DNA from: Desulfovibrio sp.
Lineage (GTDB): Bacteria; Desulfobacterota; Desulfovibrionia; Desulfovibrionales; Desulfovibrionaceae
Assembly: GCA_003525525.1 (NCBI GenBank)
Contig: DQED01000413.1
Coordinates: forward strand, 1-11,142
Direction: 5' to 3'
Length of the DNA stretch: 11,142 bases
Made by a program: the position numbers and the translations under genes. Each line of letters opens with the position of its first letter. Position 1 is the first letter of the stretch. This document shows, in pieces, positions 1-7,949 of this stretch. A model generated the notes under the pieces. That model was not told the origin of the DNA and ran no database searches. It was given only the letters and a program-made list of their open reading frames with translations.

Positions 1-642
1 GCCGTCTTCGCCGCACCGGTCTATGCCGGCCGGCTGCCGGGCGTGGCCGTCGACCGCCTGCGACGCGTCACGGGCGCGGGCGGCCCCGCGGTCCTGGTCG
101 TGGCCTACGGCAACCGGGCCTATGAAGACGCGCTGCTCGAACTGTACGACCTCGCCAGGGAGCGCGGTTTCGTGCCGGTGGCGGCCGGGGCCTTCATCGG
201 CGAGCATTCCTTCAGCGCCGCGGCGACGCCCATCGCCCCGGGCCGGCCGGACGCCGACGACCTGCGCGCGGCGCGGGAATTCGGCTTGTCCGTCGTGGCC
301 AAACTGGCGGGGCTGACCGATTTGGCGGCCTGTCCGCCGCTCGCCGTTCCCGGCAACCGGCCCTACCGCGAAACCGGGCTTTCGGGCGGAGTGTCGCCGC
401 AGGTCGATGCGGCGCTTTGCCAGGGCTGCGGCCTGTGCGCGGATATCTGTCCCGTTGCGGCCGTGAGCCTGGACGAAGAGGGCGTCGTGACCACGGACGC
501 CTCCGCCTGCATCCGCTGCTGCGCCTGCGTCAAGGCCTGCCCCACGCGCGCGCGCAGCATGGTCCATCCGGCCCTGCTCGCGGTGGCGCAGCGCCTCGCC
601 GCCAACTGCCGCGAGCGGCGGGAGCCGGAGATATTTTTGTAG
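1..642 (+). CDS. EFR1-family flavodoxin/ferredoxin protein (5'-truncated by window edge)
   Basis: The reading frame is open from the first base, so the true start lies upstream; 213 residues are visible. The visible part opens inside a flavodoxin-like domain, with the family's YAGRLP motif (residues 8-13), a VVAYGNRAYEDALLEL segment (about 33-48) and AFIGEHSFS (64-72). It ends in a two-cluster bacterial ferredoxin domain. Cluster motif 1 is C140-x2-C143-x2-C146-x3-C150-P, and motif 2 is C170-x2-C173-x2-C176-x3-C180-P, enough ligands for two [4Fe-4S] clusters. C174 is an extra cysteine inside the second motif. This order matches EFR1 proteins, predicted cytosolic electron carriers of anaerobes with FMN-type and Fe-S domains; the physiological partner is unknown. 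The TAG stop runs directly into a purine-rich tract and the hairpin repeat. The internal ATG at 43 is not chosen because homology-like sequence continues upstream of it. Confidence 0.88.
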   Translation, partial: AVFAAPVYAGRLPGVAVDRLRRVTGAGGPAVLVVAYGNRAYEDALLELYDLARERGFVPVAAGAFIGEHSFSAAATPIAPGRPDADDLRAAREFGLSVVAKLAGLTDLAACPPLAVPGNRPYRETGLSGGVSPQVDAALCQGCGLCADICPVAAVSLDEEGVVTTDASACIRCCACVKACPTRARSMVHPALLAVAQRLAANCRERREPEIFL

Positions 643-660
643 AGTGGAGGCGAGGAGGGG

Positions 661-724
661 AGGAAGAGTGCCTCCGGCGGCCAGGAGGGGCCGAGGGCCC
701 CTCCTGGACCACCCCGAAGGGGGG
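661..724. repeat. Intergenic hairpin repeat, copy 1 (REP/terminator-like)
   Basis: The element lies between the convergent EFR1 and uvrA genes. It contains a perfect 12-bp inverted repeat, CCAGGAGGGGCC (681-692) and GGCCCCTCCTGG (696-707), with a GAG loop. It is preceded by GAAGAGTGCCTCCGGCGG and followed by a second short hairpin, CCCC-GAA-GGGG (712-722). A purine-rich tract leads into it from the EFR1 stop codon. A diverged copy with the same order of parts occurs at 9703-9759, again between convergent genes. There is no T-run on either side, so if it terminates transcription it is not a classic intrinsic terminator. Because the stem is symmetric, it could act on both strands. Confidence 0.8.
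681..707. terminator. Candidate bidirectional terminator hairpin after EFR1 gene and uvrA
   Basis: This is the 12-bp perfect G+C-rich stem with a 3-nt loop inside repeat copy 1. It sits 38 bases after the EFR1 stop codon and 84 bases beyond the uvrA stop, in the position expected for a shared terminator of convergent genes. It lacks a following U-tract, so termination or mRNA 3'-end protection is an inference from position and stem strength. Confidence 0.5.
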
Positions 725-791
725 AGAGGGTGCGCGTCGCACGGAACGCGTCAGGATGAGGGTGGGCGAGGATGCAGGGGCCGGGGGGGCG

Positions 792-3557
<2,766 letters not shown>

Positions 3558-3590
3558 GAACGCCTCCAGAAGTCGTTGCGGCAAACCCGC

Positions 3591-3618
3591 AACATAAGCC
3601 CGAACGCGCAAAAGGCAA
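3591..3618 (-). promoter_or_regulatory. Candidate sigma-70-type promoter of uvrA
   Basis: Read on the minus strand, TTGCCT (-35, 3613-3618) is followed after 16 bases by TATGTT (-10, 3591-3596), each matching the sigma-70 consensus at four of six positions. Transcription would begin near 3584, giving a leader of about 27 bases with the GGAGG ribosome site next to the uvrA ATG. The call rests on motif and spacing only. Confidence 0.35.
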
Positions 3619-3631
3619 GGGCGCGGGGCCG

Positions 3632-3661
3632 ATGTCGCCGGATCGTCGCCAAGGGCGACAT
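3632..3661. promoter_or_regulatory. Perfect 8-bp inverted repeat upstream of uvrA promoter
   Basis: ATGTCGCC (3632-3639) and GGCGACAT (3654-3661) form a perfect inverted repeat with a 14-base spacer. It lies just upstream of the candidate uvrA -35 box, where an activator or repressor dimer could bind. It could equally be a chance G+C-rich repeat. I do not recognise it as a named operator. Confidence 0.3.
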
Positions 3662-3748
3662 AAACTGCGCCGTCTCGTCCCATTGCCAGCCCGGGCGCGC
3701 GACCTATTTGTTATGAAAAACGATTCCGCCGGCCAGGGAAGACTTGCT

Positions 3749-3764
3749 GTTAACATTTGTTCAC
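3749..3764. promoter_or_regulatory. Operator-like palindrome GTTAACATTTGTTCAC in the uvrA / U32-like divergent region
   Basis: This 16-base AT-rich near-palindrome has arms GTTAACA and TGTTCAC with one mismatch around a TT centre. It stands out from the G+C-rich surroundings. Its core TAAC-N4-GTTC differs by one base from the GAAC-N4-GTTC pattern of Firmicute-type LexA boxes. It lies 58 bases before the U32-like ATG and 191 bases before the uvrA start. It would overlap the spacer of a weak plus-strand promoter guess (TTGCTG at 3744-3749, TAGTCC at 3767-3772). The regulator is unknown; LexA is only one possibility. Confidence 0.35.
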
Positions 3765-3822
3765 GTTAGTCCGAGAGGGCCGCGCGCCCGGGCGGGGCGG
3801 CAGGCGCGGCAAGGAGCGACCA

Positions 3823-4878
3823 ATGCGTTACGAGGTCCCTTTCGTGCCCGATGCGGCCTACGCCGCGTTTCTCGCCGGAAACGCCCCTGCGCTGGAGGCG
3901 GTCTATTTCCGCCTGGGACCGGATACCCCGGACGCCCGGCTGCCGGACGCCGGCGACGCCTCGCCGGACGACCTGGCCCTGGGACTGCGCGCCATGCCCG
4001 GCGTGCCGCGCCTGGGGCTCCTCAATGCCGCCTTCCATGCGCCGGAAACCTACCGTGGCGACGTGTTGCGCGACATCGTCATGCTGCTCGAAGGCTATCT
4101 CGCGGCCGGGACCATCACCGGCATCGTCTACGCCGACCACTACCTGCTCACGGCCCTGTCCGACGCCTCGCCCGAGGTTGCCGGCGCGCTTTGCGCCGTA
4201 CCGAGCGTCAATTTCCGCCTGGACAGCTTCGAACGCTTGGCCGCCGTGCTGGAGGCCGTGGCGGACACGCGTTTCAAATTTCCGCAGGCGCTCATCCTCG
4301 ACCGCGACCGCAACCGCGATACGGCCCGGCTGGCCGTGCTCGCCTCCCGGGCGCGGCAGGCGTTTCCCGGCCTGCGCCTGGGGCTCATGGCCAACGAGGG
4401 CTGCCTTTACGCCTGCCCGTTCAAGACCGCCCACGACGCGCACATCGCGCTCTCGCGCCTGGCCTCCTGCTCGCTCGGGCCGGATGTGAACCGGGAACTC
4501 GGCTGCCTGCGCTCGTTCTACCACCACCCCGGCCGGATGCTCGCCTCGCCCTTCGTGCGGCCCGAGGACGCGCACCATCTGGAGGGGATTGTCGATTTCC
4601 TGAAAATCTGCGGCCGCACGCGCCCGGCCGCGGACCTCGCGGCCATCGTGCGCGCGTATTTCGCCGGCGCGTTTCACGGCAACCTGGCCTGGCTGCTCGA
4701 TACCCAGGAAATCTTGTCCGGCCGGCTGGAAATCCCGAACGACGCCTTGCCCGAGGACTTTTTCGCGCGCACGGACGGCTGCTGTCGCGACTGCCGGGCC
4801 TGCGGCTACTGCGCGGTACTTGCCGGCCGGCTCGTGCGCGAGCGCGAACCGGCGCTGCCGCGCTTCGGGGACGGGTAG
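3823..4878 (+). CDS. U32-peptidase-like protein with cysteine clusters
   Basis: The protein has 351 residues. The ATG at 3823 has AAGGAG six bases upstream, which decides against the longer frame from 3757. The central segment MANEGCLYACPFKTAHDAHI (about 189-208) and the following SPFVRPEDAHHLEGIVDFLKICGR (242-265, given here by key residues R246, P247, E248, D249, K261, G264, R265) resemble TIM-barrel proteins of the U32 family. Members include UbiU/UbiV and RlhA; several carry a [4Fe-4S] cluster and act in oxygen-independent hydroxylation rather than proteolysis. Cysteines at 194, 198, 216, 228 and 263 could include cluster ligands. The C-terminal end has a second group at 320, 321, 324, 327 and 330, also seen in some U32-like proteins. 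There is no signal peptide or membrane segment. The family call rests on remembered motif patterns, and the substrate is unknown. Confidence 0.65.
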   Translation: MRYEVPFVPDAAYAAFLAGNAPALEAVYFRLGPDTPDARLPDAGDASPDDLALGLRAMPGVPRLGLLNAAFHAPETYRGDVLRDIVMLLEGYLAAGTITGIVYADHYLLTALSDASPEVAGALCAVPSVNFRLDSFERLAAVLEAVADTRFKFPQALILDRDRNRDTARLAVLASRARQAFPGLRLGLMANEGCLYACPFKTAHDAHIALSRLASCSLGPDVNRELGCLRSFYHHPGRMLASPFVRPEDAHHLEGIVDFLKICGRTRPAADLAAIVRAYFAGAFHGNLAWLLDTQEILSGRLEIPNDALPEDFFARTDGCCRDCRACGYCAVLAGRLVREREPALPRFGDG

Positions 4879-4899
4879 CCGCGCGAAAAGGCGCTGAAT

Positions 4900-4931
4900 C
4901 CGCGTATTCATGCGGCGAACGGTCCCTTTTT
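4900..4931 (+). terminator. Weak candidate terminator after the U32-like gene
   Basis: A short stem, CCGC (4900-4903) with GCGG (4912-4915), can extend by a G-U and a T-A pair and is followed 11 bases later by a run of five T (4927-4931). It lies 21 bases past the stop codon. The stem is short and the T-run is distant, so this is only a candidate. Confidence 0.2.
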
Positions 4932-4980
4932 CCAGCATGTTTTTCCTTTGACCACGTGGTGTCGGGGTTGCGTCGCTTTT

Positions 4981-5017
4981 CGGGGATGCCCCGCTATGGG
5001 GTGTTGCGCGTAGCGGG
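4981..5017. other. Overlapping inverted repeats in the leader region before the caspase gene
   Basis: CGGGG-ATG-CCCCG (4981-4993) is a perfect hairpin. Overlapping it, CCCGCTA (4990-4996) pairs with TAGCGGG (5011-5017) across 14 bases, so the two structures are mutually exclusive over 4990-4993. The segment sits at the change from G+C-rich sequence to the AT-rich promoter region of the caspase gene. It could be a terminator, an attenuator-like element or the remnant of an insertion boundary; nothing decides between these. Confidence 0.3.
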
Positions 5018-5064
5018 ACCGGATGTCCATGTTATCCTCTTGGTGCGCCTAATGAATATTTCTC

Positions 5065-5092
5065 TTGATAAAATACGCTTTAAATGTATCTT
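5065..5092 (+). promoter_or_regulatory. Candidate promoter of the caspase-like gene
   Basis: TTGATA (5065-5070) and TATCTT (5087-5092) are spaced by 16 bases in a strikingly AT-rich stretch; 5041-5100 contains 16 G/C out of 60 by count. Transcription would start near 5100, just ahead of the ribosome binding site. Several other -10-like AT words are present, so the exact boxes are uncertain. Confidence 0.4.
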
Positions 5093-5103
5093 ATTTTATA
5101 TAT

Positions 5104-5110
5104 AAGGAGG
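5104..5110 (+). promoter_or_regulatory. Strong ribosome binding site AAGGAGG of the caspase-like gene
   Basis: AAGGAGG lies six bases before the ATG at 5117, a near-ideal Shine-Dalgarno sequence. It fixes the start there. The in-frame ATG at 5084, which would put this motif inside the coding region, is less likely. Confidence 0.8.
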
Positions 5111-5116
5111 TTCGCT

Positions 5117-5935
5117 ATGGCAAAGAAAGCATTGCTTGTCGGGATCAATGCGTATCCGGATGCGCAGAACAGGCTGCAGGGCTGTGTCAATGACGTGACG
5201 AACATCCGAAATATTCTAAAGGACTATTATGGTTTTGAAAACAGCGGCATACACGTGTTGCTTGATGAGCGGGCCACCAAAGCCGCCATGCTGGATCGTT
5301 TGCAACTCCTAACAGACAAGGCAGAGTCAGGTGATTTCATTGTGTTTCATTATTCCGGCCACGGTTCGCAGATCCGGGATAGGGACGACGAAAAGATGGG
5401 TGATGGCCTGGACGAACTGCTGTGCCCGGTAGATATGGAATGGGATAGGGGAACTTATATACTCGACGACGAGCTCGGGGTGATCATGGAGAAAATGACG
5501 GCGACAGGAGCCCGCCTGGAGGTGTTGCTTGACTGCTGCCATTCCTACACCGGGACTAAGGGCGGGTTTGACAGACCGGATACGGTGGCCGACGCCGTGC
5601 AGCGTGTGCGCTTCATGCCGCCGCCGCTGGATATCCAATGCCGCGCCGAGGGCGAACTGCTGCCGAAAAGGGAACTGGTGAAATCCGTGCCGGACAAGGA
5701 AGTGTGCTGGGCGGCATGCCTGGATTGGCAGACGTCGGCGGATGCCCTGATCAACGACTCTTACAACGGGGCGTTTACCTACAACTTCTGCAAAATCATC
5801 CGCGAGGCCAACGGCAAAATCGCGAGGGACGACGTTTTGCAGCGGCTGCGTAATGCCATGACATATAACCGGTACGCCCAGATTCCCCAACTGGAGTGCG
5901 CCAAGGAACTGGCAAAGCAGCCTGTCTTCTCCTAA
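5117..5935 (+). CDS. Caspase-family (peptidase C14, metacaspase-like) protease
   Basis: The protein has 272 residues and is mostly a single caspase fold. It opens with KKALLVGINAYPD (3-15), typical of metacaspase/orthocaspase p20 domains. The catalytic His82 lies in FHYSGHGSQ (77-85) and the catalytic Cys141 in LLDCCHSY (137-144). GDGLDELLCPVD (96-107) matches the acidic loop of metacaspases, which usually cut after Arg or Lys. The position after CHS, usually Gly, is Tyr144. There is no signal peptide, membrane segment or added sensor domain such as TPR or WD40, so it appears cytosolic and stand-alone. Neighbouring genes face away or are unrelated, and it has its own promoter region and terminator-like hairpins. 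Base composition is lower than its neighbours: 5161-5280 has 58 G/C of 120. This suggests horizontal acquisition. The role could be regulated proteolysis or abortive-infection-type defence; the sequence does not say which. Confidence 0.9.
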   Translation: MAKKALLVGINAYPDAQNRLQGCVNDVTNIRNILKDYYGFENSGIHVLLDERATKAAMLDRLQLLTDKAESGDFIVFHYSGHGSQIRDRDDEKMGDGLDELLCPVDMEWDRGTYILDDELGVIMEKMTATGARLEVLLDCCHSYTGTKGGFDRPDTVADAVQRVRFMPPPLDIQCRAEGELLPKRELVKSVPDKEVCWAACLDWQTSADALINDSYNGAFTYNFCKIIREANGKIARDDVLQRLRNAMTYNRYAQIPQLECAKELAKQPVFS

Positions 5936-5948
5936 GATAACGGGTACG

Positions 5949-5963
5949 CGGCGCTGTGCGCCG
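5949..5963. terminator. Hairpin 1 after the caspase-like gene
   Basis: CGGCGC (5949-5954), a TGT loop and GCGCCG (5958-5963) form a perfect 6-bp stem 14 bases past the caspase stop codon. No T-run follows, so a terminator role is inferred only from position. Confidence 0.3.
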
Positions 5964-5990
5964 TGTGGGCATTTCCATGCGCTTCGCCCC

Positions 5991-6016
5991 CAACGGCCGG
6001 GTCTTCCCGGCCGTTG
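5991..6016. terminator. Strong 11-bp hairpin between convergent caspase and small ORF
   Basis: CAACGGCCGGG (5991-6001), loop TCTT, and CCCGGCCGTTG (6006-6016) form a perfect 11-bp stem. It lies between the plus-strand caspase gene and the convergent minus-strand 57-aa gene and could end both transcripts. There is no poly-U tail. A second hairpin follows directly. Confidence 0.5.
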
Positions 6017-6033
6017 CCGCATTTTCGCTGCGG
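6017..6033. terminator. Hairpin 3, adjoining the 11-bp stem
   Basis: CCGCA (6017-6021) and TGCGG (6029-6033) pair across a 7-base loop that contains TTTT. It abuts the 11-bp stem without a gap, so the two would stack as tandem hairpins. Its role is unproven. Confidence 0.3.
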
Positions 6034-6095
6034 CAGGGGCGTCCAGTTGCATGAAGCCGGCACAACGCTTGCGGCCGGGCTGCCACAAGGGGCTG

Positions 6096-6269
6096 CTACA
6101 ACAGCGAACGACGGCAGAAGGCCTCGAAATCCTCGTCGTCGTCGCCGTGCGCAAGGGCAGGGGCGGCGGCGTCGCTTCCTGCCGGGTCCTTGACGGCCTC
6201 CTCGCGCCACACACCGGCGACAGGCTCGAAGAAACTGATGGATTCCAATTGGATGCTCGGTGCGAACAT
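6096..6269 (-). CDS. Small hypothetical protein, 57 aa, acidic C-terminal half
   Basis: I do not recognise this protein. It begins MFAPSIQLESISFFEPVAGV, has a low-complexity Ala/Asp-rich middle (about 31-42), an acidic run DDDED (43-47), and ends EAFCRRSLL. One cysteine is present and there is no clear membrane segment or signal peptide. Support for a real gene comes from signals rather than homology. AGGGAGGAG lies four bases before the ATG, and a sigma-54-type -24/-12 element (6300-6315) would place the transcript start about 20 bases upstream of the start codon. The ATG at 6269 is preferred over an upstream in-frame ATG because of this ribosome site. The gene converges on the caspase gene, with hairpins between. 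It could be a stress-related small protein or a peptide precursor; neither is shown. Confidence 0.55.
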   Translation of the reverse strand: MFAPSIQLESISFFEPVAGVWREEAVKDPAGSDAAAPALAHGDDDEDFEAFCRRSLL

Positions 6270-6299
6270 GTGTCTCCTCCCTGTGTTCCCCCGCAATCA

Positions 6300-6315
6300 T
6301 GCACGTTTCGTTCCA
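6300..6315 (-). promoter_or_regulatory. Candidate sigma-54 (RpoN) promoter for the 57-aa gene
   Basis: Read on the minus strand, the sequence is TGGAACGAAACGTGCA. It fits the sigma-54 pattern TGGCACG-N4-TTGCA with two mismatches and the required GG-N10-GC spacing (GG at 6313-6314, GC at 6301-6302). Transcription would start near 6289, leaving about 20 bases before the ATG at 6269, room for the strong ribosome site. If real, the small gene needs an enhancer-binding activator. No clear activator site was identified upstream. Confidence 0.5.
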
Positions 6316-6366
6316 CGGCAGGCCTTGCCGGTTTCCCCCGAAGCCGGTAGCGCAAAGGGGCCGACC

Positions 6367-6510
6367 ATGAAAAAATACCTTTCCATGCTTGTGTCGCGTG
6401 CAGCGACGTGGCGGTTGCAGAACATCGCGGCCCGGGGCGCGCTTTTCCTCGGGCGCGCAGGGAGTCGTGCGCGCCGTCCGACCCGCCCGGGTGGGGAGGG
6501 GCGGCCGTGA
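6367..6510 (+). CDS. Candidate 47-aa basic small ORF overlapping the YihY-family gene
   Basis: This ORF starts MKKYLSMLVSRAATWRLQNI and becomes arginine-rich. An AAAGGGG sequence lies six bases ahead of the ATG. Its TGA stop (6508-6510) overlaps the GTG start of the membrane-protein gene as GTGA, the arrangement seen in translationally coupled genes. I recognise no family. It could be a leader peptide or small protein, or an unused frame in G+C-rich DNA. The evidence is limited to the ribosome site, the overlap and the third-position G+C bias. Confidence 0.3.
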   Translation: MKKYLSMLVSRAATWRLQNIAARGALFLGRAGSRARRPTRPGGEGRP

Positions 6511-7430
6511 AGATCGCGTTCCTGACGCCGGGACCGCGCTTTCGCGCCGTACTCGAAACCGCGGCCAGGGCGACGTCGGGATTTCTGCGCGCAAGCGGCC
6601 CGGCGCAAGCCGCCGCGCTGGCGTTTTACGCCCTGCTCTCCTGCATTCCGCTTTTTTTTGTCATGCTCGTGGGCTACGGCCTGATTGCCGGGGAGAACTG
6701 GAGCGCGCAGGTGCTGCTGCGGCGGCAGATGGCATCGCTCGCCCCGTTCGTGGACGAGATCCTGGTCGCGCGCGCGCGCAAGCTCCTGTGGGCGTCGCCG
6801 GGCCTTAGCTGGACCAGCGTGGCGTTCATTCTCTGGTCGTCGTGGCTTTTCGTGGGGGCGCTCGGCCGGGCCCTGTCCCTGCCCTGGCGCGAGGAGCGGC
6901 CGGCGGAGCGGCCGTTGCGGCAACGAATGCTCGCCGTGCTCAAGGGGCCGTTTGTGGGCGCGCTGTTCGTCGCGGCCATGGCGGCCGCGCTCTACTGCGC
7001 GCAGCTGCCCCGCCTGGAGCCTGTCGGCAGCCTGGCGCGCCGGCTTTCGCCCGTGTGGGGCGTGGCCTGTCTGACGGGGCTCTTCCTGGTGGTTTATCTG
7101 CTCTTTCTGCCCAGGCGGCCGCTCAAGCTTCTGTGTGCGCTTGCGGCCGTGCTCGCCGGGGCGGTCTTTTGCGTCAGCGCCGCCTTCACCACCATGGTCG
7201 CCGGCCTGCCGCGCTACCATCTGGTCTATGGGCCCTTGAGCGGCGCGATCCTGTTTCTGCTCTGGCTCGATTACAACGCCTGGGTGCTCTTGTGGGGGGC
7301 ATGGTTCGTGCGCGACTGGCAAAAGCGCCAGCCGCCGCCGGAGAGAGCCCCATCCGGCGCACGCATCGTCGTCGGCCCGTGGCTCCCGGGCTTCAGGGCC
7401 GCTCGTAGCGCGCCGAAACCGCGATCGTGA
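6507..7430 (+). CDS. YihY/BrkB-family integral membrane protein
   Basis: This predicted inner-membrane protein of 307 residues has about six hydrophobic segments (roughly 36-61, 101-121, 145-166, 183-201, 206-229 and 243-268). This matches the YihY/BrkB family, once mis-assigned as ribonuclease BN. Family hallmarks are the early AAALAFYALLSCIPLFF segment (36-52) and the late YGPLSGAILFLLWLDYNAWV (241-260), followed by a W-G-A motif and a basic tail. The molecular function of the family is not settled. The start is GTG at 6507 with GGGAGGGG shortly upstream. The open frame before it does not look like family sequence. The gene's last 38 bases overlap the 3' end of queF on the other strand. Confidence 0.85.
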   Translation: MKIAFLTPGPRFRAVLETAARATSGFLRASGPAQAAALAFYALLSCIPLFFVMLVGYGLIAGENWSAQVLLRRQMASLAPFVDEILVARARKLLWASPGLSWTSVAFILWSSWLFVGALGRALSLPWREERPAERPLRQRMLAVLKGPFVGALFVAAMAAALYCAQLPRLEPVGSLARRLSPVWGVACLTGLFLVVYLLFLPRRPLKLLCALAAVLAGAVFCVSAAFTTMVAGLPRYHLVYGPLSGAILFLLWLDYNAWVLLWGAWFVRDWQKRQPPPERAPSGARIVVGPWLPGFRAARSAPKPRS

Positions 7431-7830
7431 TGCCGCCGCGCGCCGCGAAATCGCCCGTGACCTCCATCTCCAGGGGCGCGCAGGCGGCCACGAGGTCGTC
7501 GAGGATGCGGTTGGTGAGCGTCTCCATGAACGTGCCCTCGTCGCGGTAGCTGAAGAGGTAGAGCTTCAAGGACTTCGATTCGATGCAGCGCGCGTCCGGC
7601 ACGTAGCGGATGGTGATGACGCCGAAGTCGGGCTGGCCGGTCTTGGGGCAAAGGCTCGTGAATTCGTCGCTTTGAAAGGTCACGGTGTAGCGCCGGCCGG
7701 GGAAGGCGTTGGGAAAGGTCTCGAGCAGGCCGGGCGTCACCGTGCGCGGGTAGGCCGTGGCCCCCTGGCCGAGGGTCTTGAGCGCGCTCACGTCGTCTTT
7801 CGGCGCGGCCGGATTCGTTTTTTCGGGCAT
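7393..7830 (-). CDS. queF: QueF, NADPH-dependent 7-cyano-7-deazaguanine (preQ0) reductase
   Basis: QueF reduces the nitrile of preQ0 to the aminomethyl group of preQ1 with NADPH, the last free-base step before tRNA insertion by Tgt. At 145 residues this is the short, single-domain type I enzyme. The nucleophile Cys61 lies in FTSLCPKTGQPD (57-68) with Asp68 as the general acid. The QueF motif ESKSLKLYLFSYRDEG (84-99) is intact. The start at 7830 has AGGAG seven bases upstream; eight extra in-frame residues upstream are discounted. It is divergent from queD-queE-queC across 119 bases, which argues for shared control of the pathway, and it overlaps the 3' end of the YihY-family gene tail to tail. 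Confidence 0.96.
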   Translation of the reverse strand: MPEKTNPAAPKDDVSALKTLGQGATAYPRTVTPGLLETFPNAFPGRRYTVTFQSDEFTSLCPKTGQPDFGVITIRYVPDARCIESKSLKLYLFSYRDEGTFMETLTNRILDDLVAACAPLEMEVTGDFAARGGITIAVSARYERP

Positions 7831-7949
7831 GGACGTTCTCCTTGACGGCCGCACGAGGCCGTGATTGTCTTTGCGCCCCCGGCGGCGCGCCGGGGAGGGG
7901 GCCTTTCCTACGACGGCCGCCCCGGATCTGCAACGACGCGGAGGGCCGC
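7831..7949. promoter_or_regulatory. Divergent queF / queDEC intergenic region with two hairpins
   Basis: These 119 bases must hold both queuosine promoters. Two perfect stems are visible: ACGGCC (7845-7850) with GGCCGT (7857-7862), and CCCCGGC (7877-7883) with GCCGGGG (7889-7895). I looked for a preQ1-I-like pattern (small hairpin plus A-rich tail) and did not see one on either strand. Promoter boxes are not convincing in this G+C-rich sequence. Confidence 0.3.

Noticed and set aside
5084..5116. Upstream in-frame ATG extending the caspase by 11 residues
   Set aside because: The ideal AAGGAGG would lie inside this extension, and the extra residues are encoded by AT-rich promoter-like sequence. 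The start at 5117 fits better.
5932..6594. 220-codon minus-strand frame covering the 5936-6506 region
   Set aside because: It overlaps hairpins and the start of the YihY-family gene and has no ribosome site or family features. The shorter minus-strand ORF at 6096-6269 has both promoter and ribosome site.
7831..7949. Possible preQ1 riboswitch before queD or queF
   Set aside because: The hairpins present are G+C-rich and lack the A-rich tail and pseudoknot pattern of preQ1-I on either strand.
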